A DNA stretch of 64,000 nt from Legionella gresilensis (GTDB taxonomy: Bacteria > Pseudomonadota > Gammaproteobacteria > Legionellales > Legionellaceae), in the NCBI RefSeq assembly GCF_900639865.1, contig NZ_CAAAHX010000011.1, positions 1,168-65,167 of the forward strand. Reading direction: 5' to 3'. The translations under genes and the position numbers were made by a program. This document shows, in pieces, positions 9,994-18,187 of this stretch. The notes under the pieces were generated by a model that saw only the letters and a list, made by a program, of their open reading frames with translations, was not told the DNA's origin and made no database searches. Each line of letters opens with the position of its first letter. Positions within the stretch are counted from its first letter, which is position 1.

Positions 9994-10013
9994 ATATCGC
10001 AAATTCTCGATAT
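9994..10013. promoter_or_regulatory. ArsR-type operator candidate (intergenic copy)
   Basis: The inverted repeat ATATCG-N8-CGATAT lies between the arsR stop and the start of the Old Yellow Enzyme gene. Its core TATCG-N8-CGATA is repeated, with the same spacing, in the arsR promoter. It could be a second binding site of the ArsR protein; this is inferred from the repeated pattern only. Confidence 0.55.
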
Positions 10014-10029
10014 AAGCAGGCAAAAAATT

Positions 10030-10329
10030 TTAAATCTTTGCCTTAAACTCCTGAAAAAACTGCTCAATAAAAGGTTGATTTAATTTACAATAAGTCCATT
10101 GACCGCGACGCTCCATCGTAATAAGACCGGCTTGATGCAATTGCGATAAATAAGCAGAGATAGTTGACTGCGATAAGCCTGCTTTTTTTTCAATAAGTCC
10201 TACACAAACCCCATCAATACTCACGTCACAATGTGAGGAAGTGAAATGCTTAGCAGGTTCTCTTAACCATTCAATAATCTGTAGTCGTCTTTCATTAGAA
10301 AGTGCTTTTAAAATAGGTACAATATTCAT
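10030..10329 (-). CDS. ArsR/SmtB family transcriptional repressor
   Basis: 99 residues with a winged helix-turn-helix of the ArsR family: LKALSNERRLQIIEWL at the start, the recognition helix in LSQSTISAYLSQLHQAGLI (about residues 52-70), and the wing MERRGQWTYCKLN. Three cysteines (34, 42, 81) are placed so that a thiol or redox switch is possible; the classical metal-binding CVC motif of ArsR/SmtB is not present. It heads the minus-strand operon with the Old Yellow Enzyme and aldo/keto reductase. The start codon is only 7 bases below a -10 box, and no Shine-Dalgarno sequence precedes it, so the transcript may be leaderless. Probably an autorepressor that senses reactive electrophiles (inference). 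Confidence 0.9.
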   Translation of the reverse strand: MNIVPILKALSNERRLQIIEWLREPAKHFTSSHCDVSIDGVCVGLIEKKAGLSQSTISAYLSQLHQAGLITMERRGQWTYCKLNQPFIEQFFQEFKAKI

Positions 10330-10336
10330 ATTGATT

Positions 10337-10364
10337 ATTATATCGGAATTTTGCGATAAGTCAA
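10337..10364 (-). promoter_or_regulatory. arsR operon promoter with embedded operator
   Basis: On the minus strand TTGACT (10364-10359) and TATAAT (10342-10337) are separated by 16 bases, a near-ideal sigma-70 promoter. The spacer and -10 contain the palindrome TATCG-N8-CGATA (10341-10358), matching the copy at 9994-10013. A repressor bound there would cover the promoter, giving autoregulation. The predicted transcription start falls within one or two bases of the arsR ATG at 10329. Confidence 0.65.
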
Positions 10365-10494
10365 TATAATATCCAGCTTATTTAGTCCAACTTTAGCTTA
10401 AGTTACTAATTTTTTGACAAATTATTTGATTAAATAATTTTTTTTAGAAAAATAGAGTAAATTATTTTTACTAAATAATCAGTTAAGCACCTCA

Positions 10495-10665
10495 CTAAAA
10501 AGAATTATTGTTGCTAGCTGAAGAGTTATTATCTATTACCATATTATCCGTTGACTCTTGGCCAAAAAACTTCTGAGAGAAGAAATGATAGTTTGTACTG
10601 TTATAATGGGCACCACCCTCGAGGATAGAAAATTTAATTCTTGAGGAAATATAATTTCGGCAAAA
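10495..10665 (-). pseudogene. Possible C-terminal remnant of a lost gene
   Basis: In the 430-base gap between arsR and the cysteine-dioxygenase-like gene the minus strand has a 56-codon open stretch ending in TAG, with no start codon in its first 40 codons. It translates to a plausible, non-repetitive tail including ILEGGAHYNSTNYHFFSQKF followed by an Asn/Ser-rich end. It could be the 3' remnant of a decayed gene, or chance. I cannot name a family. Confidence 0.25.
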
Positions 10666-10761
10666 TTATGAACTTATAGATGAATTATAGCCCACCAAAA
10701 TTAACAAATTATTAAAAGAAACAATAAGTTTTATTATCAGTAACTACCTACAAACTGGTTA

Positions 10762-11340
10762 TTAATTAAAATCAATAACGAATGGTTCAGCAGTTTTTTT
10801 AATAGGGTCGTATTTACAACGGTTCGTATAATTTAAATTTTTACCATATACATGCAATGAAATGGCTACCTCATTTGCAACATTAACCACACTATGGATT
10901 TGATTGGCTTCGATAGCAATAACCTCGCCCGGATGACAGGTAATTGGAGGTTCTTGCCGTTTAAGATCAGCGTAGCCAGGGCTTGAACCATCATCAAGTC
11001 GTGTCCAAAAGTAATTTTCTTCAATACCCCTAACACAACCCACAACTGCCCAGGTGCGATGATCATGCGGCAAAATTTCCCGTCCTGGCTCCCAAGCAAC
11101 TAAATTTACCGCCAAACAATGATTAGGTTCTTCATACAGTAACCACGATTTGAAACCTTCCGGTGTATCAACTATTTTAAACTGATCTTCTAACCAATCA
11201 GACTGTTTAACCCAGGATTGCAAGATTGAGGAAATCTTTTTCATGTTCGAAGCATCATGATGCTCTTGAACATGTAGTGCTTTTAAGTCGTTAATAAAAG
11301 GGGTTAAAGCCTTCATAATTAAATTCATGATAGGTTTCAA
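10762..11340 (-). CDS. Cysteine dioxygenase family protein (cupin fold)
   Basis: 192 residues forming a cupin of the cysteine dioxygenase type. The metal-binding triad is visible: PHDHRTWAVVGC supplies His92 and His94, and ANQIHSVVN supplies His149. GCVRGIEENYFW and HPGEVIAIEANQ match the two cupin motifs. The family includes cysteine dioxygenase, which makes cysteine sulfinate with Fe(II) and O2, and 3-mercaptopropionate dioxygenases; which thiol is used here cannot be decided. It is a single gene, flanked by a non-coding stretch downstream and a divergent acyltransferase upstream, with about 175 bases between the two starts. Confidence 0.85.
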   Translation of the reverse strand: MKPIMNLIMKALTPFINDLKALHVQEHHDASNMKKISSILQSWVKQSDWLEDQFKIVDTPEGFKSWLLYEEPNHCLAVNLVAWEPGREILPHDHRTWAVVGCVRGIEENYFWTRLDDGSSPGYADLKRQEPPITCHPGEVIAIEANQIHSVVNVANEVAISLHVYGKNLNYTNRCKYDPIKKTAEPFVIDFN

Positions 11341-11514
11341 TTTTAAAGGGTCTTAATATGGAGCTTAGCAGAAACAAAATAGATTGCTTGAAAAAAAGCA
11401 AAATCCTATTTGATTGCCTTAAAATGTTTTACAATGAGCGTGCTTATTATAAAAAGGATATGATTATCAAGTTTTAAGCTTATTAAATTTAAATAGCCAA
11501 TAAAAAGAATAATT

Positions 11515-13551
11515 ATGGAAAACAATTGTTTGCGAAACCATTCTCTTACCTATCGTGCAGACATTGATGGTTTAAGAGCATTAGCAGTGATCTCAGTCGT
11601 AGGATTTCATGCCCTTCCTCATAGTTTACCCGGGGGATTTATTGGCGTTGACATTTTTTTTGTTATTTCTGGTTTTTTAATCTCAACTATTTTGTTTAAT
11701 AATTTAGAAAATAACCATTTTAGTCTGCGAGACTTTTATGCTAAACGAATTAGAAGAATATTTCCTGCTTTATTAACCGTTTTAGTTAGTTGCTTGATAT
11801 TTGGCTGGGTCGTTTTGTTTGCGGCAGAATTTCAACAATTAGGTAAACATATTGCTGCAGGAGCAGGTTTTGTTTCTAATTATATATTATGGCAAGAGGC
11901 TGGTTATTTCGATAAAGCGGCCCATTATAAACCCCTGCTACACTTATGGAGTTTAGGCATAGAAGAGCAATTCTATCTAATTTGGCCACTCTTATTATGG
12001 TTTATGTTTAAAGTGCGCTTAAATGCTGGCGCTATTTTAGTTTTTGTCATTCTTTGTTCATTCAGTCTTAATCTTAAGATGATTCATCAGGATACAGTTG
12101 CCACTTTTTATCTACCACAAACACGCTTTTGGGAATTAATATGTGGCAGTTTATTAGCTTGGATTAATTTATATAAACAAACAGAGTGCGAACAAATTAA
12201 GTTTAGCTTACAAAGGCCTCTTGCAACTATTTTTAAAACTAATTCTTTCCTTTCTAATCCTAATCTTATAAACCATCTCTTAGCATCAGCAGGTTTGGCT
12301 TTCATTATCTATGCTCATTTTAAGGTTAAAAAAACATTCCCGTTTCCCGGCGGCTGGGCAGTTTTGCCTTGTGCAGGGACAGTATTATTAATTGCTGCTG
12401 GTTCAAAAGCTTGGTTAAATCGCAACTTGTTAGCAAATCGCTTCTTGGTATGGGTGGGTCTAATTAGCTTTCCTCTTTACTTATGGCACTGGCCTATTTT
12501 ATCTTTTATAAAAATTACTGAGCCTACCCCAAGTAAACTATTATGTTTGTTTGGCGTTGGCGTAGCTATCCTTTTAGCTTGGTTAACCTATCAACTTATT
12601 GAAAAACCAATACGCTTCGGTGCTTATAGACAAAAAAAAACGATTACACTAATCATTTTAATGACTTTGCTAGCAAGTTTGGGTGGCTTTATTTATAAGC
12701 AATCTGGTTTAGTCTTTAAATCGTCACAAGTGAGTGAAATTGTTAATTTAGTTAACAATCCGCTTCCAGCAGTAAATGATGTTGAGTGCAGCGAATTAAT
12801 TCCTGAATTTAGACAATTTAAATTTATTGCGGGCTGCAAGCTTTCTAAAAATACATTGCCTGATGTTATGTTTATTGGTGATTCCCATGCAATGCATTAT
12901 CGGAATGCAGTTTGGCAACAATTTTCTAATCATTCCGTATTAATGATTGTCGAACCAATGTGTTTTCCTTTTTCCAGCCATCGTTTCTTAAAAGGTGAAT
13001 GTCGAAGAAAATTTGATGCTCTTTTAGCCTTTTTAAAAACAAACAAAAGTGTTAAAAAAATTTATTTATCGGGTTATTGGTCTTATTTAATGACCGGTGG
13101 CTTTGCTATCCAAAAGGATCATTGGCGTCAAGCAAAACCCCTTACACTCAAAAAAGCGCTTAGTTTTCAAGAAAATGGTAGACGCTTAATTAAAACCATT
13201 CTTGCCTCTCAGAGAGAAATTATCTTTTTAAAAGATATACCTGACTTAGATTTTAATATTAATACTTGCTTTAAATTAAGACCTCTTCGTTTATCTTTTC
13301 GGCCCCTTCGTACCAACTGTTGGATGGATTTTGCCAACTATCAAAAGCGAATGGCGCCCTATGATAGAGTTATTGATAATTTATTAAGTGAATTTCCCCA
13401 AGTAAAATTATTTGATCCCCGTCCTTTATTTTGTACGGATAATAAATGCTTTGCACGTGATGCTGAACTGCCTTATTACTATAATGGTGATCATTTAAAT
13501 CACTATGGCGCAGAATATGTGTTTAAAAATATGCAAAATCTAATCAGCTAA
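11515..13551 (+). CDS. Acyltransferase 3 family protein with C-terminal SGNH domain (OafA-like)
   Basis: 678 residues. The first 370 carry about ten membrane helices of acyltransferase family 3: YRADIDGLRALAVISVVGFH at the start has the typical DGLRA motif, GGFIGVDIFFVISGF follows, and HLWSLGIEEQFYLIWP is a strongly conserved loop. The C-terminal third is periplasmic and SGNH-like: FIGDSHAMHY holds the Ser nucleophile block, and NGDHLNHYGAEYV near the end gives the catalytic Asp/His pair. Such OafA/YrhL fusions O-acetylate lipopolysaccharide, peptidoglycan or other envelope glycans, which matters because Legionella-type O-antigens are often acetylated. The stop codon lies inside a terminator hairpin. 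Confidence 0.93.
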   Translation: MENNCLRNHSLTYRADIDGLRALAVISVVGFHALPHSLPGGFIGVDIFFVISGFLISTILFNNLENNHFSLRDFYAKRIRRIFPALLTVLVSCLIFGWVVLFAAEFQQLGKHIAAGAGFVSNYILWQEAGYFDKAAHYKPLLHLWSLGIEEQFYLIWPLLLWFMFKVRLNAGAILVFVILCSFSLNLKMIHQDTVATFYLPQTRFWELICGSLLAWINLYKQTECEQIKFSLQRPLATIFKTNSFLSNPNLINHLLASAGLAFIIYAHFKVKKTFPFPGGWAVLPCAGTVLLIAAGSKAWLNRNLLANRFLVWVGLISFPLYLWHWPILSFIKITEPTPSKLLCLFGVGVAILLAWLTYQLIEKPIRFGAYRQKKTITLIILMTLLASLGGFIYKQSGLVFKSSQVSEIVNLVNNPLPAVNDVECSELIPEFRQFKFIAGCKLSKNTLPDVMFIGDSHAMHYRNAVWQQFSNHSVLMIVEPMCFPFSSHRFLKGECRRKFDALLAFLKTNKSVKKIYLSGYWSYLMTGGFAIQKDHWRQAKPLTLKKALSFQENGRRLIKTILASQREIIFLKDIPDLDFNINTCFKLRPLRLSFRPLRTNCWMDFANYQKRMAPYDRVIDNLLSEFPQVKLFDPRPLFCTDNKCFARDAELPYYYNGDHLNHYGAEYVFKNMQNLIS

Positions 13552-13570
13552 AGGCTAGTACCTTTAGCTG
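13545..13570. terminator. Perfect 10-bp hairpin between convergent genes
   Basis: CAGCTAAAGG, a six-base loop and CCTTTAGCTG form a perfect 10-base-pair stem. It overlaps the stop codon of the acyltransferase gene and is followed by AATATTTTA. It sits between two convergent genes and could serve both. Confidence 0.7.
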
Positions 13571-13588
13571 AATATTTTATGCTTTGAA

Positions 13589-14839
13589 TTAGTCGCCAAG
13601 CGTATGCTGATAATGCTCTAAACTTTCATCTAAGCTTGCAGCATCCGTTAAGGCTGCAACATTTTCTTTGGTAAAGAACCCATCAAAGCCATGACATCGT
13701 TCAACATATTCAGTAATTAATAAGGAATATTGTGAATGCTTAGAAAATATTTGTTTTAGGTCAGGTACATCCGTACAGGCACCAAAGACTTGCGCTAAAA
13801 ATTTAATGGGTAAATTGGTTTTTAAAATATCAACGACAAAATCAATGTTTTTTTTGCCGGGACTATGATCACCATCACTTATTTCATAAGCGATATGATG
13901 CATACGTCGGCCATAATTACGTACAAATGTTTCCGTTGGCATAGGAAGGTTTTCAAATGAGTTGACCATATAAGGCGTATTGTTAGCAGTAAATACTTTT
14001 GCTGGTGACTGAATATCTTTACCATGCGGTGAGCGATTAACATTGGTTGATGAATTCATGTCATAAATATTGTAGGCGCCCCAAAAATAATAGTTAGAGA
14101 GACATAGAAATTCTAAAATAGCATCTTCTCGCTCACCGGCTAAAATGCGGGTAGCCATATGATCAATACCCTTTACTAAGCCCTTTGTACCATAGTTTGC
14201 TCCCCATTGATCAGCCTCATTCAGTTGTGACTCTTGTTCTTTAGTAAGAAAAAATCGCTGACCTAATTCAAGGCTATCAAAATCGAAAATATCGCTATCT
14301 ATATAACCAACACTGTTATAGGTAAAATCAGATAACTTAGTAAAATGAATGTGGCTACTGCAATAAAATTTATTTTCAGTTATATCAGGAATACTGAAAT
14401 TAAAATCATGAGAAATAAGAATTTTACGCACTTCATCTTTATCTTTGCAGCGATATATTTCTCCGACATAGCGGGCATTAAATTTTGGTCGCGCTAATGG
14501 ATACATTTTGTTAAGGCGGGTAATATCGTCCCTGAAGTTAGGATCTAAGGGTTCAAGGACAATATAAACAGGTGCATTTTCGGTATTAACAAGGCAATAA
14601 AACTTGTGGGTATCGCTAATATAACTTCTAACATAACGATAAGGTGTCATGTAATACATTTCTTTCAGATATTCAATTGCATCACCCGTTTGGACTTGCA
14701 CAACAATCCCACACATATCGCCATATAAATCCTCAAGCCCAGAAGTTTGCCTTCTTTCATAAATTTTAGTTTTATACTCATTAAAATAAGCAGAATTTTC
14801 TTTATCACCTTTGGGCTGATACTCAAATGGATTAATCAT
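13589..14839 (-). CDS. HPPD-like vicinal-oxygen-chelate dioxygenase
   Basis: 416 residues, cytoplasmic. The C-terminal half reads like 4-hydroxyphenylpyruvate dioxygenase (HPPD): GIDHMAT gives the first iron-ligand His (227), MHHIAYEI the second (His314 or 315), and LLITEYVER the Glu (377). The tail GFDGFFTKENVAAL then lines up with the HPPD signature GFG-x-GNFKAL. The N-terminal half is a diverged VOC domain (GDMCGIVVQV near residue 40). True HPPD is 350-400 residues and has a QR-x-G pattern before GFG; here it is ER-C-H, and several substrate-pocket positions seem changed. So it is probably a relative acting on another 2-oxo acid, or a repurposed protein. It stands alone. The alignment was made by eye. 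Confidence 0.55.
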   Translation of the reverse strand: MINPFEYQPKGDKENSAYFNEYKTKIYERRQTSGLEDLYGDMCGIVVQVQTGDAIEYLKEMYYMTPYRYVRSYISDTHKFYCLVNTENAPVYIVLEPLDPNFRDDITRLNKMYPLARPKFNARYVGEIYRCKDKDEVRKILISHDFNFSIPDITENKFYCSSHIHFTKLSDFTYNSVGYIDSDIFDFDSLELGQRFFLTKEQESQLNEADQWGANYGTKGLVKGIDHMATRILAGEREDAILEFLCLSNYYFWGAYNIYDMNSSTNVNRSPHGKDIQSPAKVFTANNTPYMVNSFENLPMPTETFVRNYGRRMHHIAYEISDGDHSPGKKNIDFVVDILKTNLPIKFLAQVFGACTDVPDLKQIFSKHSQYSLLITEYVERCHGFDGFFTKENVAALTDAASLDESLEHYQHTLGD

Positions 14840-14987
14840 TGCTAACCTCTACTAACAGACAAACTATGCACCTGATATTAATAATAAGTATATATTGTCT
14901 GTGAATTTTTGCTTGCAAAGTTACTTAAATGAACCAAAACCATAAGGCAAAAAATGGCAAAAACCAGCTTGTTAATAAAGTATTCAA

Positions 14988-15689
14988 TCAGCCAGGGAAA
15001 GAAAAAGAATGTTTATCAAAAGGATCGCCCTGGGTTATTATCGATTTTAGAAAATGAAAACAGGCGCTCGCTTGCCATTTACGTTGCTCACTTCGCCACT
15101 CAGGTCCATGAAGTTTTATGTGTTTATCATGGACTGGATCATAGATAATTAGTGTTTCAGGTATATGTATACTTACAGGTGCGCTATCAGGGTACCTATA
15201 TTTATTAGTAGTTTGACTTCCTTTAGTATTAAATCTAATACCTTTTAAACTATGGCTCAGCATATTTTTCATCATGTCTATTAATATATCTGAGCCACAT
15301 TCACCGCTTAACTTATAAGCACTTGGGTGATTTTCAATGGTGATATTATAAGCTTGATAAATTTTCTTAAAAGGGATTGTTTTTGATAAATCAAATATAC
15401 CCGTATGACCACTGTCTTTGCCAATAAATCCTCGTATTAATAAAATTTGGACAGGAATATCGTTTTTATACTTGCCTTCAAGAATAATGAACGCATGAGT
15501 CGTATTATCTTTCATATTAGGAATAATATTATCCTTTGGAGCTAAAAAGGACTTATCTTCTTCATCATTTGCCTTACATCTACCTGCACCGATTACAGTC
15601 CCATCTTCTTGCAAAATAATAAAGCTATACTCTTTTGGAATATTTTCAGTATAATACTTACTTTCAATAGTATTCGTAAAAAATTTCAT
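14988..15689 (-). CDS. Hypothetical protein
   Basis: I do not recognise this 233-residue protein. It has no signal peptide and no membrane segment. The N-terminal half is beta-rich (EYSFIILQEDGTVIGAGRCK, and later HAFIILEGKY and VQILLIRGF). A central helix has GECGSDILIDMMKNML. There are few cysteines and no obvious catalytic motif. It is a single gene with its own upstream gap; neighbours give no hint. A host-directed effector is conceivable in this genomic setting but is not supported by any motif. Confidence 0.7.
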   Translation of the reverse strand: MKFFTNTIESKYYTENIPKEYSFIILQEDGTVIGAGRCKANDEEDKSFLAPKDNIIPNMKDNTTHAFIILEGKYKNDIPVQILLIRGFIGKDSGHTGIFDLSKTIPFKKIYQAYNITIENHPSAYKLSGECGSDILIDMMKNMLSHSLKGIRFNTKGSQTTNKYRYPDSAPVSIHIPETLIIYDPVHDKHIKLHGPEWRSEQRKWQASACFHFLKSIITQGDPFDKHSFSFPG

Positions 15690-15807
15690 GATTTACAGCA
15701 CCCTGGCTTTACTTTCACTTTAATCCTATCATAGAAAAATTAAGTAAATATTAAGATTTATTTAGCCCTTTTTTGTTGTTCAAGTAAGCTCTAAAAAAAC
15801 TATTTAT

Positions 15808-16383
15808 TTACGATAATTTCGCTACTATTTTACAAGGAAGTCCTGTTTTTTCTGGTAAATTTAACCACATCAAATAAATACAAAAATCACCTTTTACTTG
15901 CTTGTTCAATAAATCTAAATTAGTTATATTTTCAACAATATAAATACCTTGTGCTTCACAACGTTTATCAGCTAACGCATGTTCTTGGCCCCGACGAATA
16001 CCGGCTGCATCAATAGCGATAACATGAATTTTCTTTACAATCAAAAGATCAATTAACTCGCTCGATAGTTGTGGGTGTTGATGAAAATAAGCTTGTGTGC
16101 CATAAGCATGTTCTCTGATTCTATCGGTTTTAAATATCAAGCAGTCTTTTTCTTTTATTGCATCTATATCAATATCTGTACTTTCAATGTCTCGATCTTT
16201 AATATGACTTACGTCAAATAATAAGGCTCTATTTTCTATGTATTCTAGGGGTATTTTTGTCTTCAAATGAATATCAATATGCGTACCATAATGACCCGAT
16301 TTTAAAATAACATCAGCTTTGTCATTGATAACTTCCTTATCCATGGCTAATTCATTGAGGTTAAGTGTTAAATCAATATACAT
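15808..16383 (-). CDS. Cyclase family protein (kynurenine-formamidase-like metal hydrolase)
   Basis: 191 residues of the cyclase/arylformamidase fold. The metal motif is clear at the N-terminus: SGHYGTHIDIH gives His31, His35, Asp37 and His39, matching the family's H-x-G-T-H-x-D-x-x-H type signature. Near the C-terminal third, VIAIDAAGIRRGQEHALAD resembles the usual GVDTLSID-type segment that carries the catalytic Glu/His. Members hydrolyse N-formylkynurenine or isatin, or act in polyketide cyclisation. It is shorter than typical KynB (about 210). It is divergent from an AraC-type gene with 95 bases between the starts, which may regulate it (inference). Confidence 0.85.
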   Translation of the reverse strand: MYIDLTLNLNELAMDKEVINDKADVILKSGHYGTHIDIHLKTKIPLEYIENRALLFDVSHIKDRDIESTDIDIDAIKEKDCLIFKTDRIREHAYGTQAYFHQHPQLSSELIDLLIVKKIHVIAIDAAGIRRGQEHALADKRCEAQGIYIVENITNLDLLNKQVKGDFCIYLMWLNLPEKTGLPCKIVAKLS

Positions 16384-16478
16384 TGTTACATCCTCATCTT
16401 CTTTAAATTAATCCTATAGTAGTTTTCTTTAAGATGTATTAATATCCTTATTTTGACAAAAAATAATAAAATTAAGAC

Positions 16479-17267
16479 ATGCCTTACTATACAAAAACGG
16501 ATAAAATTGATCCGGATGAAATTAATTCTCCTATTATAGGGCTTGCTTTTGATAATTATCCAACCACACCAGGCGAACACTGTCACCGCAAAGGACAACT
16601 TTTGTATTGTAGTCAAGGCGTGACGCATTTTTACTGTCAAGGTCGCTATTTCTTATTACCACCGAGTAAAGCAGCGTGGATTCCTCCTAATGTAGTACAT
16701 GATGTTTACTCAGCAAGTAAAGTGAGTTACCGCTCTTTATATATTGAGGTAGAGCATTTTTTACCACTGCCAAATGTAATGCAAATATTACAGGTAGAAC
16801 CATTATTAAAATTAATGGTTGAAAAATTTTGTTTTGTTAAACCAGGCTATTTAAAAGATAGCCCTGAGTTTCGACTAGGCACAGTTATTGTTGATTTTAT
16901 CAAGCAAGCAATAACTCTACCGCTGTCTTTACCAAACCCTATCGATAAGCGTTTAAATAAAATTTTTCAGACAATACTGCTAGCGCCTGGTGAAGCAAAA
17001 TCTGTAAATGATTATGCTGAGATGGTAAATATTACTGCACGAACACTAAATCGAATTACTCAAAAAGAGATAGGCATGAGTTTTGAAAAATGGCGTATGG
17101 AATTGCGCTTAATGCATGCCTTTGTGCTCCTTGAACGCGGCTATTCTGTCACACAAGTCAGCCAAAGCTTAGGCTACAGTAATGACAGTAGCTTTATTGC
17201 CCGTTTTAAGCAATGGGCTGGCGAGACGCCTGCGCAATATCGACGTAAGGTTCAGGCCAGACTCTAA
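16479..17267 (+). CDS. AraC family transcriptional regulator
   Basis: 262 residues. The N-terminal half is a cupin-like sensor (PGEHCHRKGQLLYCSQG at about residues 28-44, PPSKAAWIPPNVVHDV around 62-77). The C-terminal 100 residues are a double helix-turn-helix AraC domain: VNDYAEMVNITARTLNRI, then FEKWRMELRLMHAFVLL and the signature SQSLGYSNDSSFIARFKQW followed by GETPAQYRRK. It belongs to the AraC branch with a HCHRKGQ cupin that often responds to small organic molecules. It is divergent from the cyclase-family gene and about 120 bases upstream of the alpha/beta hydrolase gene, either of which may be a target. Confidence 0.93.
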   Translation: MPYYTKTDKIDPDEINSPIIGLAFDNYPTTPGEHCHRKGQLLYCSQGVTHFYCQGRYFLLPPSKAAWIPPNVVHDVYSASKVSYRSLYIEVEHFLPLPNVMQILQVEPLLKLMVEKFCFVKPGYLKDSPEFRLGTVIVDFIKQAITLPLSLPNPIDKRLNKIFQTILLAPGEAKSVNDYAEMVNITARTLNRITQKEIGMSFEKWRMELRLMHAFVLLERGYSVTQVSQSLGYSNDSSFIARFKQWAGETPAQYRRKVQARL

Positions 17268-17386
17268 ATGCTCTGTGCCAGCTTAATTGCATCAAAGGCT
17301 ATACTATAATAGTTGATAAAGAATCTATTTCTTTAATCGCTCAATACAATAAATAATACATCTTAATCAGTGAAGGATAGGCCTGC

Positions 17387-18187
17387 ATGCCTAAAATGAA
17401 AATTAAAAATATTTCCATATATTATGAAGTACATGGCTTTGGTGAGCCTATTATTTTTATTTCTGGTTTTAGTGTTGATCATACTGTTTGGCAAGAAATT
17501 TTGCCTTATTTCAAAGATAAGTACAAAGTCATTTTAATCGATAATCGTGGTGCTGGCCAAACTGATGTTCCGCAAGGCCCTTATACTATTGCTGAAATGG
17601 CAGATGATATTGTCCAATTATGTAGGCAATTGAAAATCAAACAAGCACATTTTGTAGGTAATTCCATGGGTGGGCTTATTGTACAAACACTAGCCTTTAA
17701 ACAGCCAGATTTAGTGACATCAGCAACTATTAGTAATTCCGTCATGACTATACATACCCCCTACCACCTTTATATGGATGCCCAGCTTGACTTACTGAAA
17801 GCGCAAGTGCCTATGCACACCTTAATTAAGGCTTCAGCAAGCTGGCTCTTTTCTTTTCAATTTCTTGCCAAACCGGGGGCTGTTGAGCAATTAATTAAAC
17901 AGGGATTAAGTAATCCATATCCTTTTACGCTGGCAGGGTATGAAGGACAATATGCAGCATTAGCAAACTTTGATTCCAGCGCTTGGGTGAGTCAAATTAA
18001 AGCGCCAACTCTTGTTTTAGCTGGTGACGAAGATTTAATCTTTAATAAAGAAGCAGTTCATAATTTAGCAAAAAACATGTTAAATGCGGAATATTTTTGT
18101 TTTACTCATTGTGGTCACTTACCTTATATTGAATACCCAAAACTTTTTGCTAGCGAGATAAAATCCTTTCACGCTAAACTGGACTAG
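17387..18187 (+). CDS. Alpha/beta-fold hydrolase
   Basis: 266 residues. The nucleophile elbow is HFVGNSMGGLI (Ser93), the acid is in LVLAGDEDLIFN (Asp at about 214-216), and the histidine is in CFTHCGHLPYIEYP (about 247). The oxyanion-hole segment is IFISGFSVDHTVW. This is a complete catalytic triad of a soluble alpha/beta hydrolase, close to the 3-oxoadipate enol-lactonase/esterase type. Substrate unknown. The end overlaps by 14 bases the 3' end of the convergent permease gene. Confidence 0.92.
   Translation: MPKMKIKNISIYYEVHGFGEPIIFISGFSVDHTVWQEILPYFKDKYKVILIDNRGAGQTDVPQGPYTIAEMADDIVQLCRQLKIKQAHFVGNSMGGLIVQTLAFKQPDLVTSATISNSVMTIHTPYHLYMDAQLDLLKAQVPMHTLIKASASWLFSFQFLAKPGAVEQLIKQGLSNPYPFTLAGYEGQYAALANFDSSAWVSQIKAPTLVLAGDEDLIFNKEAVHNLAKNMLNAEYFCFTHCGHLPYIEYPKLFASEIKSFHAKLD

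Noticed and set aside
14954-15148. 64-codon plus-strand frame
   Set aside because: Overlaps the 3' part of the orphan gene on the minus strand; no family marks and no good start signal.
16386-16640. 84-codon minus-strand frame beside the cyclase gene
   Set aside because: Lies antisense to the start of the AraC gene and includes the intergenic promoter region; low-complexity Ile/Arg content.
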